Assembly: GCA_964460845.1 (NCBI GenBank)
Contig: CAYWRZ010000021.1
Location: forward strand, 1 to 46,029
From: CAYWRZ01 sp964460845
Lineage (GTDB): Bacteria; Bacteroidota; Bacteroidia; Flavobacteriales_D; UBA2798
Length of the DNA stretch: 46,029 bases
Reading direction: 5' to 3'
The notes beneath the pieces were generated by a model. The model saw only the letters and a list, made by a program, of their open reading frames with translations. It was not told the DNA's origin and searched no databases. Shown piece after piece: positions 16,607-24,195 of the stretch. The translations under genes and the position numbers were made by a program. Each line of letters starts with the position of its first letter. Within the stretch, counting starts at the first letter, position 1.

Positions 16607-17464
16607 ATGCTACTCATTGCCGATAGCGGTTCTTCCAAAACCGAATGGATCTGTGCTGCGCCCAATGGTGCCGTGCAGCATTTTTTTACCGGAGGGTTTA
16701 ATCCTTATTTTTTTAGCGGACAGGAGGAATTGCTGCTCTCGCTTTCGGGGCAGCTTTTACAGTTGGATAATTTCCCTTCGGCCGAGCGCTTCGACAAGGT
16801 CGTGTTTTACGGTTCGGGCTGTGGTACACCGCAGCGTTGCGAAATGGTAAAGCAGGCTTTGCAAGGTTATTTTAGGGCGGCACAGATAGAAGTGTACAGC
16901 GATATGGAAGCGGCGGCGCGAGGCTTATGCGGGCATATTCCCGGCATTGTGGCCATACTCGGTACCGGTTCCAATTCCTGCGTGTACGACGGGCAAAAAA
17001 TCACTGCGGCACGCCCTTCGTTGGGGTATGTGCTGGGCGACGAAGGTAGTGGAGCGGTGATAGGCAGGCGGCTGGTAACCGCTTTTCTTTACGGAGAAAT
17101 GCCTTCGGGACTTGCCACCGCATTTGAATCGGCTTACAAGGTGGATCGGGCAACCGTACTCGAAGCCGTGTATCGTGGCTTGTATCCTAATCGGTATTTG
17201 GCGGCCTTTGCCCCTTTTGCGGCAAAGCATCTCGAAGATCCCTTTTGTCGTGAACTGATTTATACAGAATTTGACAGCTTTTTTACCCGGCATATTGCCC
17301 ATTATCCTTTTTCCGATCGGCCTGTACATTCCGTAGGTTCTATCGCTTATCATTTTGCACCCCCATGGCGGCAGGTACTACAGGATAGAGGCGCTGTACC
17401 GGGCAGGATTGAAATTTCTCCCGCCGCCGAATTGTGGAACTTTCATCGTTCCGACCACAGATAA
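16607..17464 (+). CDS. N-acetylglucosamine-kinase-like ATPase (BadF/BadG/BcrA/BcrD family)
   Basis: ASKHA-fold kinase of the eukaryotic-type GlcNAc kinase group. Phosphate-binding motifs are clear: N-terminal IADSGSSKTEW (4-14), FYGSGCGTP (68-74), ILGTGSNSCVYDG (117-129) and LGYVLGDEGSGAVIGRRL (139-156). The likely role is phosphorylation of GlcNAc or another amino sugar for wall recycling or catabolism, with the substrate inferred from the family. The length of 285 residues is normal. The C-terminal SPAAELWNFH is more divergent than usual for the family, but the reading frame shows no clear shift. It begins 18 bases after the upstream terminator, so it needs its own promoter or read-through. 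Confidence 0.85.
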   Translation: MLLIADSGSSKTEWICAAPNGAVQHFFTGGFNPYFFSGQEELLLSLSGQLLQLDNFPSAERFDKVVFYGSGCGTPQRCEMVKQALQGYFRAAQIEVYSDMEAAARGLCGHIPGIVAILGTGSNSCVYDGQKITAARPSLGYVLGDEGSGAVIGRRLVTAFLYGEMPSGLATAFESAYKVDRATVLEAVYRGLYPNRYLAAFAPFAAKHLEDPFCRELIYTEFDSFFTRHIAHYPFSDRPVHSVGSIAYHFAPPWRQVLQDRGAVPGRIEISPAAELWNFHRSDHR

Positions 17465-17522
17465 ACCATTTAAAAAAGAAAGAAAAAGCACACATTTTTT
17501 ACCTTAGCCAAAAATTCACAGG

Positions 17523-18563
17523 ATGAGCCGACCCGACGTACATTACAGCGATTACCTGCAACTGGAAAAAATACTGGATGCACAACTTCCCGAAAGTGAT
17601 AAAGAGGGAGTGGAAGCGCATGATGAAATGCTCTTTATCATTATTCATCAGGCCTACGAGCTTTGGTTTAAGCAGCTTTTGTACGAAACGGATTCGATTC
17701 TCCGCATCATGTCGGGCCCGGTTAACGATAATTCTTCGGGGATGCAAACTGTGGTGCATCGCGCCGAACGGATGAATACGATTCTGCGTGTCCTGGTACA
17801 GCAGATCGATATTCTCGAAACCATGACTCCGATGGATTTTCTCGATTTCCGCGATTTGCTCCGTCCGGCTTCAGGGTTTCAGAGCTGGCAGTTTAAAATA
17901 CTCGAAGCCAAGCTCGGATTGCGTTATCCGCAGCGTCATGGGCAGCAGTATTATGTGTCGCAGCTTCGTCCGGCGCAGGTACAAATGATTCGTGAAGTCG
18001 AAGAGAAACCTACTTTGCTGGAATTGGTCAATTCCTGGCTCGAGCGTATGCCCTTTTTCGACGAGTCCGAAAACTGGGCGAATTATAAGCCTTTGTCCCC
18101 CGCTCAGGGAGATTTGCAGGTGTTTTGGAGCGATTACCGTCAGCTTTATGCACAAAGCCTGGTAAGTGGCGAAACGCAGAACCTCGACTATTTCGATAAA
18201 TTATTTTTAAATACCGATTCCTCGTTTGAACGGCAACTTTCTGCAAAAGCCAGTCGTGCTGCGCTGTTTATTATGCTATACCGTGGTTATCCCATTCTTC
18301 ATCAGCCTTTCAGAGTGCTCAATGCGCTGCTCGATGCCGATGAACTGCTGGCCACCTGGCGTTTCAGGCACATGAACATGGTACACCGCATGATTGGCGG
18401 TCGCGTAGGAACGGGCGGAAGTACCGGTAAGGAATACCTCAGAGGGGCGCTCGAAAAGCATTACATCTACAAAGAATTAGCCGGTTTGACCAGCTACCTG
18501 ATAGAACGGCGTAAATTACCCGTATTGAGTCAGGAAATGGAAAGCCGACTCGGGTTCCGGTAA
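17523..18563 (+). CDS. kynA: Tryptophan 2,3-dioxygenase
   Basis: Haem enzyme that opens the indole ring of free L-tryptophan to N-formylkynurenine, the first step of the kynurenine pathway. Conserved stretches: EAHDEMLFIIIHQAYELWFK (31-50, with distal His42), TPMDFLDFRDLLRPASGFQ (102-120), and FRHMNMVHRMIGGRVGTGGST (281-301), which carries the haem-ligand His and the substrate-binding Gly/Thr loop. At 346 residues it is longer than the ~280-residue proteobacterial form and closer to the eukaryotic type. No kynureninase, formamidase or 3-hydroxylase gene is in the window, so the rest of the pathway must be elsewhere. A TACCTTAG -7-like element lies 16 bases upstream of the ATG. Confidence 0.96.
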   Translation: MSRPDVHYSDYLQLEKILDAQLPESDKEGVEAHDEMLFIIIHQAYELWFKQLLYETDSILRIMSGPVNDNSSGMQTVVHRAERMNTILRVLVQQIDILETMTPMDFLDFRDLLRPASGFQSWQFKILEAKLGLRYPQRHGQQYYVSQLRPAQVQMIREVEEKPTLLELVNSWLERMPFFDESENWANYKPLSPAQGDLQVFWSDYRQLYAQSLVSGETQNLDYFDKLFLNTDSSFERQLSAKASRAALFIMLYRGYPILHQPFRVLNALLDADELLATWRFRHMNMVHRMIGGRVGTGGSTGKEYLRGALEKHYIYKELAGLTSYLIERRKLPVLSQEMESRLGFR

Positions 18564-18572
18564 AAAGCCGAC

Positions 18573-18600
18573 ACCTGTTTTTCTTTCGGAGAAAAGAGGT
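18573..18600. terminator. Hairpin between convergent genes, probable bidirectional terminator
   Basis: ACCT-G-TTTTTCT and AGAAAAG-AGGT form an imperfect stem of about 11 bp around TTCGG. It lies ten bases after the kynA stop and about 28 bases before the stop of the minus-strand gene, with T-rich or A-rich flanks on both sides. The position fits termination from both directions. Confidence 0.5.
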
Positions 18601-18627
18601 AAAGGAAAAGCCCTGTGATTAGGGTGA

Positions 18628-19065
18628 TCAGAAATTACCCTGGGGACCGGCCGCTTTTTTCAATTGCTTTTTGCGGGGCTTGATTTTATCTACAAAGATA
18701 ACGTAGATAGTCTCGTCCTGCGTAGAATAAAGCGGTTCGGTAATGCCGTTCACAATTCTGACCTTGCTGTTGGCGTTTTTATATTTCCGATCCAGAAAAT
18801 CGTAGCTGTTGTCTTCGTATTGCAGCCAAATGTTGATGACGTGTCCGCCCTCAACAGCTACTTTTCCGTACACGCAGTCGGTGCCTTGCGCAGTTACAAT
18901 GCTGATAATGACACCGGTGTACCGGCCATCATCGACCACGTAAGCACCGCGTTCGTCAAATTCTTTTTTGTATTGCTCAAAGCAGGTAGGCTCTTTTTTA
19001 GTCGTCTGAGAATGAGCTGTAAATACAGGAAAAGTAAGCAGCAGCGCGAGTATAACTTGTTTCAT
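18628..19065 (-). CDS. Secreted protein of unknown function
   Basis: A 145-residue protein I do not recognise. It starts with a clear signal peptide (MKQVILALLLTFPVFTAHSQ, cut likely after HSQ or nearby). The mature part has two Cys (in EPTCFEQY and GTDCVYG) that could pair, a beta-rich middle (IISIVTAQGTD, HVINIWLQYED) and a very basic end (KPRKKQLKKAA). It is convergent with kynA and divergent from gmhA, so it forms its own unit. A near-match to the -7 element (TACTTTCG on the minus strand, 19089-19082) lies about 17 bases upstream. Periplasmic or outer-membrane location is inferred from the signal only. Confidence 0.75.
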   Translation of the reverse strand: MKQVILALLLTFPVFTAHSQTTKKEPTCFEQYKKEFDERGAYVVDDGRYTGVIISIVTAQGTDCVYGKVAVEGGHVINIWLQYEDNSYDFLDRKYKNANSKVRIVNGITEPLYSTQDETIYVIFVDKIKPRKKQLKKAAGPQGNF

Positions 19066-19109
19066 GAGGGCAGAAATTTATCGAAAGTAAATTTAAACAT
19101 AAAATTGAA

Positions 19110-19140
19110 TTTGCTAAAAAAACGTGTATTTCTATATTTA
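19110..19140 (+). promoter_or_regulatory. Bacteroidota-type promoter of gmhA-yifB
   Basis: TTTG at 19110-19113, then a 19-base spacer, then TATATTTA at 19133-19140 (7 of 8 positions of TAnnTTTG). The predicted transcript would start about 10-15 bases before the gmhA ATG at 19164. Confidence 0.6.
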
Positions 19141-19163
19141 CCGGGGTAACTTAGTTCTAAACC

Positions 19164-19742
19164 ATGAGTATTCAGCAGATTCAGCAACATTTTTTGGAAG
19201 CCCGGGAAATATTGCAACAGTTTCTTAACGAAGAAAACAACTTTCATGCCATTAGCCAGGCGGGCGAACTGCTGGTTACGGCCTTTTCTTCGGGTAAAAA
19301 AGTGATTTCCTGCGGCAACGGAGGGTCGATGTGTGATGCGATGCATTTTGCCGAAGAGCTCTCGGGGCGTTATCGCGAAAACCGTCCGGCCCTGGCGGCG
19401 CTGTCTATAAGCGATCCTTCTCACCTGAGCTGTGTGGGTAACGATTACGGTTACCCGTATGTGTTTTCCCGTTACCTCGAAGCATTGGGCAAAGAAGGTG
19501 ATGTGTTGCTGGCCATAAGCACCAGCGGCAATTCGGAGAATGTGCTCAACGCGATTACGGCAGCACGTGCGGCAGGAATGAAAGTGATAGGGCTTACCGG
19601 TCGCGACGGAGGGAAAATGGCTTCGCGCTGCGATGTCGAAATACGAGCGCCGCATTCGCAGTATGCCGATCGGGCGCAGGAGATCCATATCAAGGTGATC
19701 CATACGCTCATCGATTATGTAGAAAAGCGATTGTTTGCCTGA
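19164..19742 (+). CDS. gmhA: Sedoheptulose-7-phosphate isomerase (GmhA)
   Basis: SIS-domain enzyme that converts sedoheptulose 7-phosphate to D-glycero-D-manno-heptose 7-phosphate, the first step in making the heptose of LPS or other surface glycans. Signature residues: SCGNGGSMCDAMHFAEELSGRY (49-70, phosphate loop plus the Glu ligand/base), DVLLAISTSGNSENVL (113-128) and the C-terminal EIHIKVIHTLID with the catalytic His. The 192-residue length is exact for the family. Its stop overlaps the next gene's ATG by one base (TGATG), so the two are translationally coupled, although their functions look unrelated. The kinase and epimerase genes of the heptose pathway are not here. Confidence 0.95.
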   Translation: MSIQQIQQHFLEAREILQQFLNEENNFHAISQAGELLVTAFSSGKKVISCGNGGSMCDAMHFAEELSGRYRENRPALAALSISDPSHLSCVGNDYGYPYVFSRYLEALGKEGDVLLAISTSGNSENVLNAITAARAAGMKVIGLTGRDGGKMASRCDVEIRAPHSQYADRAQEIHIKVIHTLIDYVEKRLFA

Positions 19743-21283
19743 TGCTGGTCAAAACATACAGCGCGGCGGTATTCGGTATCGATGCCGCGTTAATTACCAT
19801 AGAGGTAAATGTGGGAACGGGGCTTAATTTTTACATGGTGGGGCTGCCCGACAATGCGGTAAAAGAAAGCTATCCGCGTATCAAAGCCGCTTTGCGCAAC
19901 AACGGCTTTAAAATTCCCGGTAAAGAAATTACGGTAAACCTTGCCCCGGCCGGTATCCGAAAAGAAGGTGCCGCCTTTGATTTGTCTATCGCCATCGGAA
20001 TTCTCGCCGCTTCCGAACAAATTGCCGCTACCGAAGCCGGTCGTTATCTGCTGCTGGGCGAGCTTTCGCTCGACGGTTCGCTACAGCCCGTAAAAGGTGT
20101 GCTACCCATTGCCCTGAAAGCGGCAGGATCAGGATTTAAAGGAATTATCCTTCCTCGCGAAAATGCAGCCGAAGCGGCTGTGGCGGGCGGACTCGAAGTG
20201 TTGGGCGCCGATCACATCGGTCAGATAGCCGCTTTTCTCGACGGTAAGCCCGGGCTTACACCTGTTACAGCCGATCCTGCGGCTTGTTTTGAAGTGCTTC
20301 CCGGCGCTTACGAGAGTGATTTTTCGGAAGTAAGCGGACAATTATACAGCAAACGCGCCTTCGAAGTAGCTGCTGCCGGCGGACACAACATTTTGCTTAT
20401 CGGACCTCCCGGTGCGGGCAAAACCATGTTAGCCAAACGCCTGTGCACTATTCTTCCGCCGCTTAGCCTCGAAGAAGCGATAGAAACGACCAAAATCCAT
20501 TCGGTAGCCGGGCGGCTTGCGCGTCAGGATGCGCTGGTTACATCCCGTCCTTTTCGTGCGCCGCACCATACCATCAGCGATGTGGCTTTGGTAGGCGGAG
20601 GAAGTTTTCCGCAACCCGGCGAAATTTCTCTTGCGCATAATGGAGTGCTGTTTCTCGACGAGCTTCCCGAATACAAACGCGATGTGCTCGAAGTGATGCG
20701 GCAACCGCTCGAAGACCGAAAAGTGACTGTGTCGCGTGCGCGTTTTACGGTCGATTATCCCGCGTCTTTTATGCTGGTGGCGGCGATGAATCCTTGTCCC
20801 TGCGGTTATTTTAACGATCCCGGGCGTACCTGTCTTTGTCCGCCCGACAAAGTGCAGCGTTACCTGCGTAAAATTTCGGGGCCTTTGCTCGATCGCATCG
20901 ATATACAGGTAGAGGTAACGCCGGTACCTTACGAAGAGCTGGCCGATCGCCGCGAAGGCGAAAAAAGTACCGTCATTCGTGAACGCGTGGTGCGTGCCAG
21001 GCAGCGTCAGCAAACACGTTTTCGAAATGATACTGGTGTGCATTGTAATGCACAAATGAGCACACGTTTGCTGCGCAGGCATTGCCTGTTAGAAGAGCAG
21101 GGCGAGCAGTTAGTAAGGCAGGCTATGGAAAAGCTGGCCCTGTCGGCAAGGGCTTATGATCGCATTCTCAAAGTAGCGCGTACTGTGGCTGATCTGGAAA
21201 ACAGCGAAACCATACAAACTCCTCATTTGGCAGAGGCCATTCAATACCGCAGCCTTGACCGCGAAAATTGGGGAACGCGCTAA
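19742..21283 (+). CDS. yifB: YifB/ComM-family Mg-chelatase-like AAA+ ATPase
   Basis: A AAA+ ATPase of the ComM group. In naturally transformable bacteria ComM acts as a hexameric helicase that promotes branch migration of incoming DNA. Domain order: N-terminal ChlI/Lon-protease-like domain (1-~165, with YMVGLPDNAVKES and NLAPAGIRKEG), AAA+ domain with Walker A GPPGAGKT (221-228) and Walker B LFLDEL (303-308), a Cys-bearing loop NPCPCGYF plus CLCPP, and the C-terminal Mg-chelatase helical domain (from ~400, with LSARAYDRILKVARTVADLE). Length 513 residues is standard. It overlaps gmhA by one base. A role in DNA uptake here is inferred from the family only. Confidence 0.95.
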   Translation: MLVKTYSAAVFGIDAALITIEVNVGTGLNFYMVGLPDNAVKESYPRIKAALRNNGFKIPGKEITVNLAPAGIRKEGAAFDLSIAIGILAASEQIAATEAGRYLLLGELSLDGSLQPVKGVLPIALKAAGSGFKGIILPRENAAEAAVAGGLEVLGADHIGQIAAFLDGKPGLTPVTADPAACFEVLPGAYESDFSEVSGQLYSKRAFEVAAAGGHNILLIGPPGAGKTMLAKRLCTILPPLSLEEAIETTKIHSVAGRLARQDALVTSRPFRAPHHTISDVALVGGGSFPQPGEISLAHNGVLFLDELPEYKRDVLEVMRQPLEDRKVTVSRARFTVDYPASFMLVAAMNPCPCGYFNDPGRTCLCPPDKVQRYLRKISGPLLDRIDIQVEVTPVPYEELADRREGEKSTVIRERVVRARQRQQTRFRNDTGVHCNAQMSTRLLRRHCLLEEQGEQLVRQAMEKLALSARAYDRILKVARTVADLENSETIQTPHLAEAIQYRSLDRENWGTR

Positions 21284-21311
21284 TTCTTTTGTTTTTCTGA
21301 AAAGAGACTTA

Positions 21312-22382
21312 CTAATTCGGATCGCTGAAAGCCGGATTGTTCAGGAACTCGTGATCGGTAAGTGTAAGCAGAAACGCTTTTAGATCCTGTCTTTCTTGCG
21401 GAGAGAGACTTACGCCGCCGTCGCTGGCGAATTTCATCAGCGGATCGATGGTGGGAGAAACGACTAATCCGGTGCTGTAATGACCGATTACTTCATCAAG
21501 TGTATTGAAGCGCCCGTCGTGCATATAAGGAGCGGTAAATTCGATATTCCGCAATGTAGGAGCCTTAAATTTTCCCATATCGTTTGGATTGCCCGTGATT
21601 CCGCCGAGACCGGGGTCGGAAAAAGTGGCATCGAGTCCGTTATTGTTGAGCAGTTGATCGGCCATGAGCACAGGCCCGTGGCAATGAAAGCAGTCGGCAC
21701 CCGAAATGTTGTTGGCTTCGTCTTTGTCGCGCATAAACAGGTCGAATCCGTTGGCTTCGCTGGCGGTAAAAGAAATTTCGCCCCGCATCACCCGGTCAAA
21801 CCTGGAGTTACCCGAGATCAGTGTGCGCAGAAATTGTGAAATCGCTTTGGAAACCCGCACCGAATCAACGCCCGAGCTTCCGAAGGCTTTGCGGAACATT
21901 TCCCGGTATTCGGCATCGGCACGTAATTTCGTTTCCACTTCAGGCCAGGTAGTGTTCATTTCGACCGGATTGCGTATCGGATCAAAAATCTGATCTTCGA
22001 GCGTAGCTTTACGTCCGTCCCAGAAGAAAAAATGTTCCCAGCCCAGGTTGATCAGCGCCATCGACTGGCGTGTGCCGTTGAGCCCGTCGGTACCCGGACT
22101 GAATCTGCGTGGATCCGAAAATCCGTGCTGTTGCTGGTGGCACGATCCGCAAGAGAGGTTATTATTTGCCGAAAGGCGTTTTTCATAAAATAATTTTCTA
22201 CCCAACTTTACGCCTTCGATGGTCATAGGGTTGTCGAAAGGAATAACCATTTCGGGAAAGCCGCGTGGAATCGAAAGCCGGTAGGGTGAAGGGTGGTACA
22301 CATCCAGCACGGGGTCTTTTCGGCAGGAGCTGAGCTCTACCATAAAAAAGACTATCGTAAGCAAAAGAAGTGTACGTTTCAT
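21312..22382 (-). CDS. MauG/MbnH-like di-haem cytochrome c (peroxidase family), lipoprotein 2
   Basis: Di-haem c-type protein of the cytochrome-c-peroxidase/MauG superfamily, anchored as a lipoprotein (lipobox LSSC, Cys20). Two haem sites: CGSCH at 78-82 and CFHCH at 231-235. The inter-haem Trp of the superfamily is present as Trp121 in FFFWDGRKATLEDQ. The second-domain signature TAPYMHDGRFNTLDEVIGHY is intact. Members either detoxify peroxide or, as MauG and MbnH do, use high-valent haem to oxidise residues in a partner protein. It is the last gene of the minus-strand cluster, 19 bases after the paralogous di-haem gene and downstream of two MbnP-like genes, which favours a protein-modifying role (inference). 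The two di-haem paralogues are clearly diverged. Confidence 0.93.
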   Translation of the reverse strand: MKRTLLLLTIVFFMVELSSCRKDPVLDVYHPSPYRLSIPRGFPEMVIPFDNPMTIEGVKLGRKLFYEKRLSANNNLSCGSCHQQQHGFSDPRRFSPGTDGLNGTRQSMALINLGWEHFFFWDGRKATLEDQIFDPIRNPVEMNTTWPEVETKLRADAEYREMFRKAFGSSGVDSVRVSKAISQFLRTLISGNSRFDRVMRGEISFTASEANGFDLFMRDKDEANNISGADCFHCHGPVLMADQLLNNNGLDATFSDPGLGGITGNPNDMGKFKAPTLRNIEFTAPYMHDGRFNTLDEVIGHYSTGLVVSPTIDPLMKFASDGGVSLSPQERQDLKAFLLTLTDHEFLNNPAFSDPN

Positions 22383-22401
22383 GGCGCAAAATTACGCAAT
22401 T

Positions 22402-23418
22402 TCACTGTGGCCTGAAGGAAGGGTTATGTACGAATTCGTTATCGGTCAGGCTTTCGAGGAAAAGGATCAAAGCTTGCTTATCGTCGGTGGGCAACGAAAA
22501 AGGACGGATAATCGGATTTTTGTTCGCATGAGTTGTTCCCCCTGAAGCATAATGATCAATGACCTCACTCAGGCTCACAAGGCTTCCGTCGTGCATATAG
22601 GGCGCGGTAAGCGCGATATTTCGCAGCGAGGGTACCCTGAACTTTCCGTTGTCTTCGGCACGCATGGTGATACGTGCTCTACCGCTGTCGCTGTAGGTGA
22701 GGTATAGTCCGTTATTTTCAAAAGCGTTTCCGGTGAAATTAAATCCCGAATGGCAATGGCTGCAAGCGAGGCTGTCGGAGAAAAAAAGATCGCGCCCGCG
22801 CAGTTCTTGTGTGCTGAGCGTGCCTCCGGCGTGCAGGTATTTGTCGTAACGGGAGTTGCCGCTGATAAAGGTGCGTTGAAAAGCGGCCAATGCACGGAGA
22901 ATGACATAGGGATCGGGATCACGGTTGTAGGCTCTGCGACTCAAACGAATGTAGCGTTCGTTACGGTTTAGCCGTTGCCCGGCTTCCACAATATTAAAAT
23001 CCATTTCCAGGTGGTCGTCTATCGGTACAAGTACTTGCAGCTCTAAGGTAGGAACTCCGCCGTCGCGTATAAATACAGGCAGGTAAGCGACATTGGCCAA
23101 AGAAGGGGCATTGCGTTCGCCTACGCGGTTTTCGATACCCAGGCTCAGCGCTTTGTTATCGGAAAAGGCCAGGTGCGGAAGGTGACAGGAACCGCAACTG
23201 ATGCTGCTGTCGCGCGAAAGTACCGGGTCAAAAAACAGCAGACGACCCAGCTCGACACGGGTGCGCGTAAGTGCATTATCGGCCGGGAAAGAAGGCTCCG
23301 GAAAGCCTGCCGGGATACGAAGCGTGTATTCGTCGTTGAACACGGTTTCGGGATCTTTCCGGCAGGCCGCCAGGAGCAGTAACAAAAGAAAAATACTATG
23401 CCGGCTTCGGATGCGCAT
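22402..23418 (-). CDS. MauG/MbnH-like di-haem cytochrome c, lipoprotein 1 (inter-haem Trp replaced)
   Basis: A second di-haem lipoprotein of the same superfamily (lipobox LAAC, Cys19; 338 residues). Haem sites are CGSCH (75-79) and CSHCH (219-223), and TAPYMHDGSLVSLSEVIDHY follows. At the place where the paralogue and most relatives have Trp-Asp-Gly, this protein reads IRDGGVPTLELQ, so Arg118 (codon 23065-23067) replaces the Trp that sits between the two haems. The GGVPTLELQVLVPI context resembles the MbnH-like subgroup more than classical peroxidases. The start lies three bases after the stop of the MbnP-like gene 23422-24177, so the two are tightly coupled and are likely functional partners. 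Confidence 0.93.
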   Translation of the reverse strand: MRIRSRHSIFLLLLLLAACRKDPETVFNDEYTLRIPAGFPEPSFPADNALTRTRVELGRLLFFDPVLSRDSSISCGSCHLPHLAFSDNKALSLGIENRVGERNAPSLANVAYLPVFIRDGGVPTLELQVLVPIDDHLEMDFNIVEAGQRLNRNERYIRLSRRAYNRDPDPYVILRALAAFQRTFISGNSRYDKYLHAGGTLSTQELRGRDLFFSDSLACSHCHSGFNFTGNAFENNGLYLTYSDSGRARITMRAEDNGKFRVPSLRNIALTAPYMHDGSLVSLSEVIDHYASGGTTHANKNPIIRPFSLPTDDKQALILFLESLTDNEFVHNPSFRPQ

Positions 23419-23421
23419 TTC

Positions 23422-24177
23422 TCAATACGCCGAAAAAGCGTCCTGATAAATGTTCGCAAACCGTTCGGCCAGTGTGTTGGGCGAGTGGGTGGTGTTGTCG
23501 TAACGTATGTCGATCGTGTCGTGGGCGTTGTAGAACATTTTGGAGACATCCAGATCGACATTCAGGTAAGTGGTTTGTCCGGCGCTGATGCTGAACGAAG
23601 CATTCAACGAGGGTTCGCGGTAAAGCCCGTTAGAGCCGGTATGCAGTGCCCAGGGCATAGCTACGGGGCCTGTGCCTGCGGCGGTGGTATCGGCTTTTCC
23701 TTCAAACTTCAGAAAGATATAGCCGGTAGCCCACGACCAGTGCATATTACCCGCATTGTTAATGCTGAACGGATGCGAAGCCGGGAGCAAAGAAGGATCG
23801 GCATGGTTCAGGTTGCCGTCCACACCTATGGCAAATTTTACACCGGTGTATGTACCCTGTTCCAGTTCGGCGGTAAAGGTATTGGAAGTCGAGGCATAGT
23901 TTACCTGAAAAGCTTCTTTTGCCGTTTGTTCACCTGCGGCATTACGCACCCTGAAATGATGCACCAGAAACCGTACCGTTTCGGGACTTACCTTGTACCC
24001 GTTTACATTGGTATAAACCTGATTGAGCGCAAAGGGTTGTCCGGCGAAATTGGCTTTAAAACGCACTTCGAGCGTACCTTTGGTAGAAGGCGTTTCGGGA
24101 GGTGGCGGATCCTTGGGTTTGCAGCCCACTCCAACGAGGAGCAGGGCCAGCGTGCTTAGTATTAGAATTCGTTTCAT
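23422..24177 (-). CDS. MbnP-like lipoprotein 1
   Basis: A 251-residue lipoprotein (lipobox VGVGC, Cys19) of the MbnP-like family. Characteristic segments: LEVRFKANFAGQPFALNQVYTN, TVRFLVHHFRV, the acidic/His stretch FAIGVDGNLNHADPSLLP (115-132) and the conserved MHWSW with GYIFLKFEG (145-160). In methanotrophs MbnP is the periplasmic partner of the di-haem enzyme MbnH and binds copper after one of its Trp residues is oxidised to kynurenine. Which Trp corresponds here cannot be settled without alignment; Trp147 and Trp149 in HWSW are the conserved candidates. A Pro-rich linker (PKDPPPPETP) follows the lipid anchor. It sits between its paralogue (18-base gap) and di-haem gene 1 (3-base gap). Confidence 0.88.
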   Translation of the reverse strand: MKRILILSTLALLLVGVGCKPKDPPPPETPSTKGTLEVRFKANFAGQPFALNQVYTNVNGYKVSPETVRFLVHHFRVRNAAGEQTAKEAFQVNYASTSNTFTAELEQGTYTGVKFAIGVDGNLNHADPSLLPASHPFSINNAGNMHWSWATGYIFLKFEGKADTTAAGTGPVAMPWALHTGSNGLYREPSLNASFSISAGQTTYLNVDLDVSKMFYNAHDTIDIRYDNTTHSPNTLAERFANIYQDAFSAY

Positions 24178-24195
24178 AAGACTGTCGGTTAGCGA

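Noticed and set aside
17404..17464. Possible frameshift at the end of the GlcNAc-kinase-like gene
   Set aside because: The other frames do not restore a better family C-terminus, and SPAAELWNFH can be read as a diverged version of the usual ending.
20429..21082. 217-codon minus-strand frame opposite the yifB gene
   Set aside because: Shadow of the AAA+ coding region; no recognisable features.
23398..24159. 253-codon plus-strand frame opposite MbnP-like gene 1
   Set aside because: The opposite strand encodes a lipoprotein with a lipobox and MbnP motifs; this frame is Gly/Arg-rich shadow sequence.
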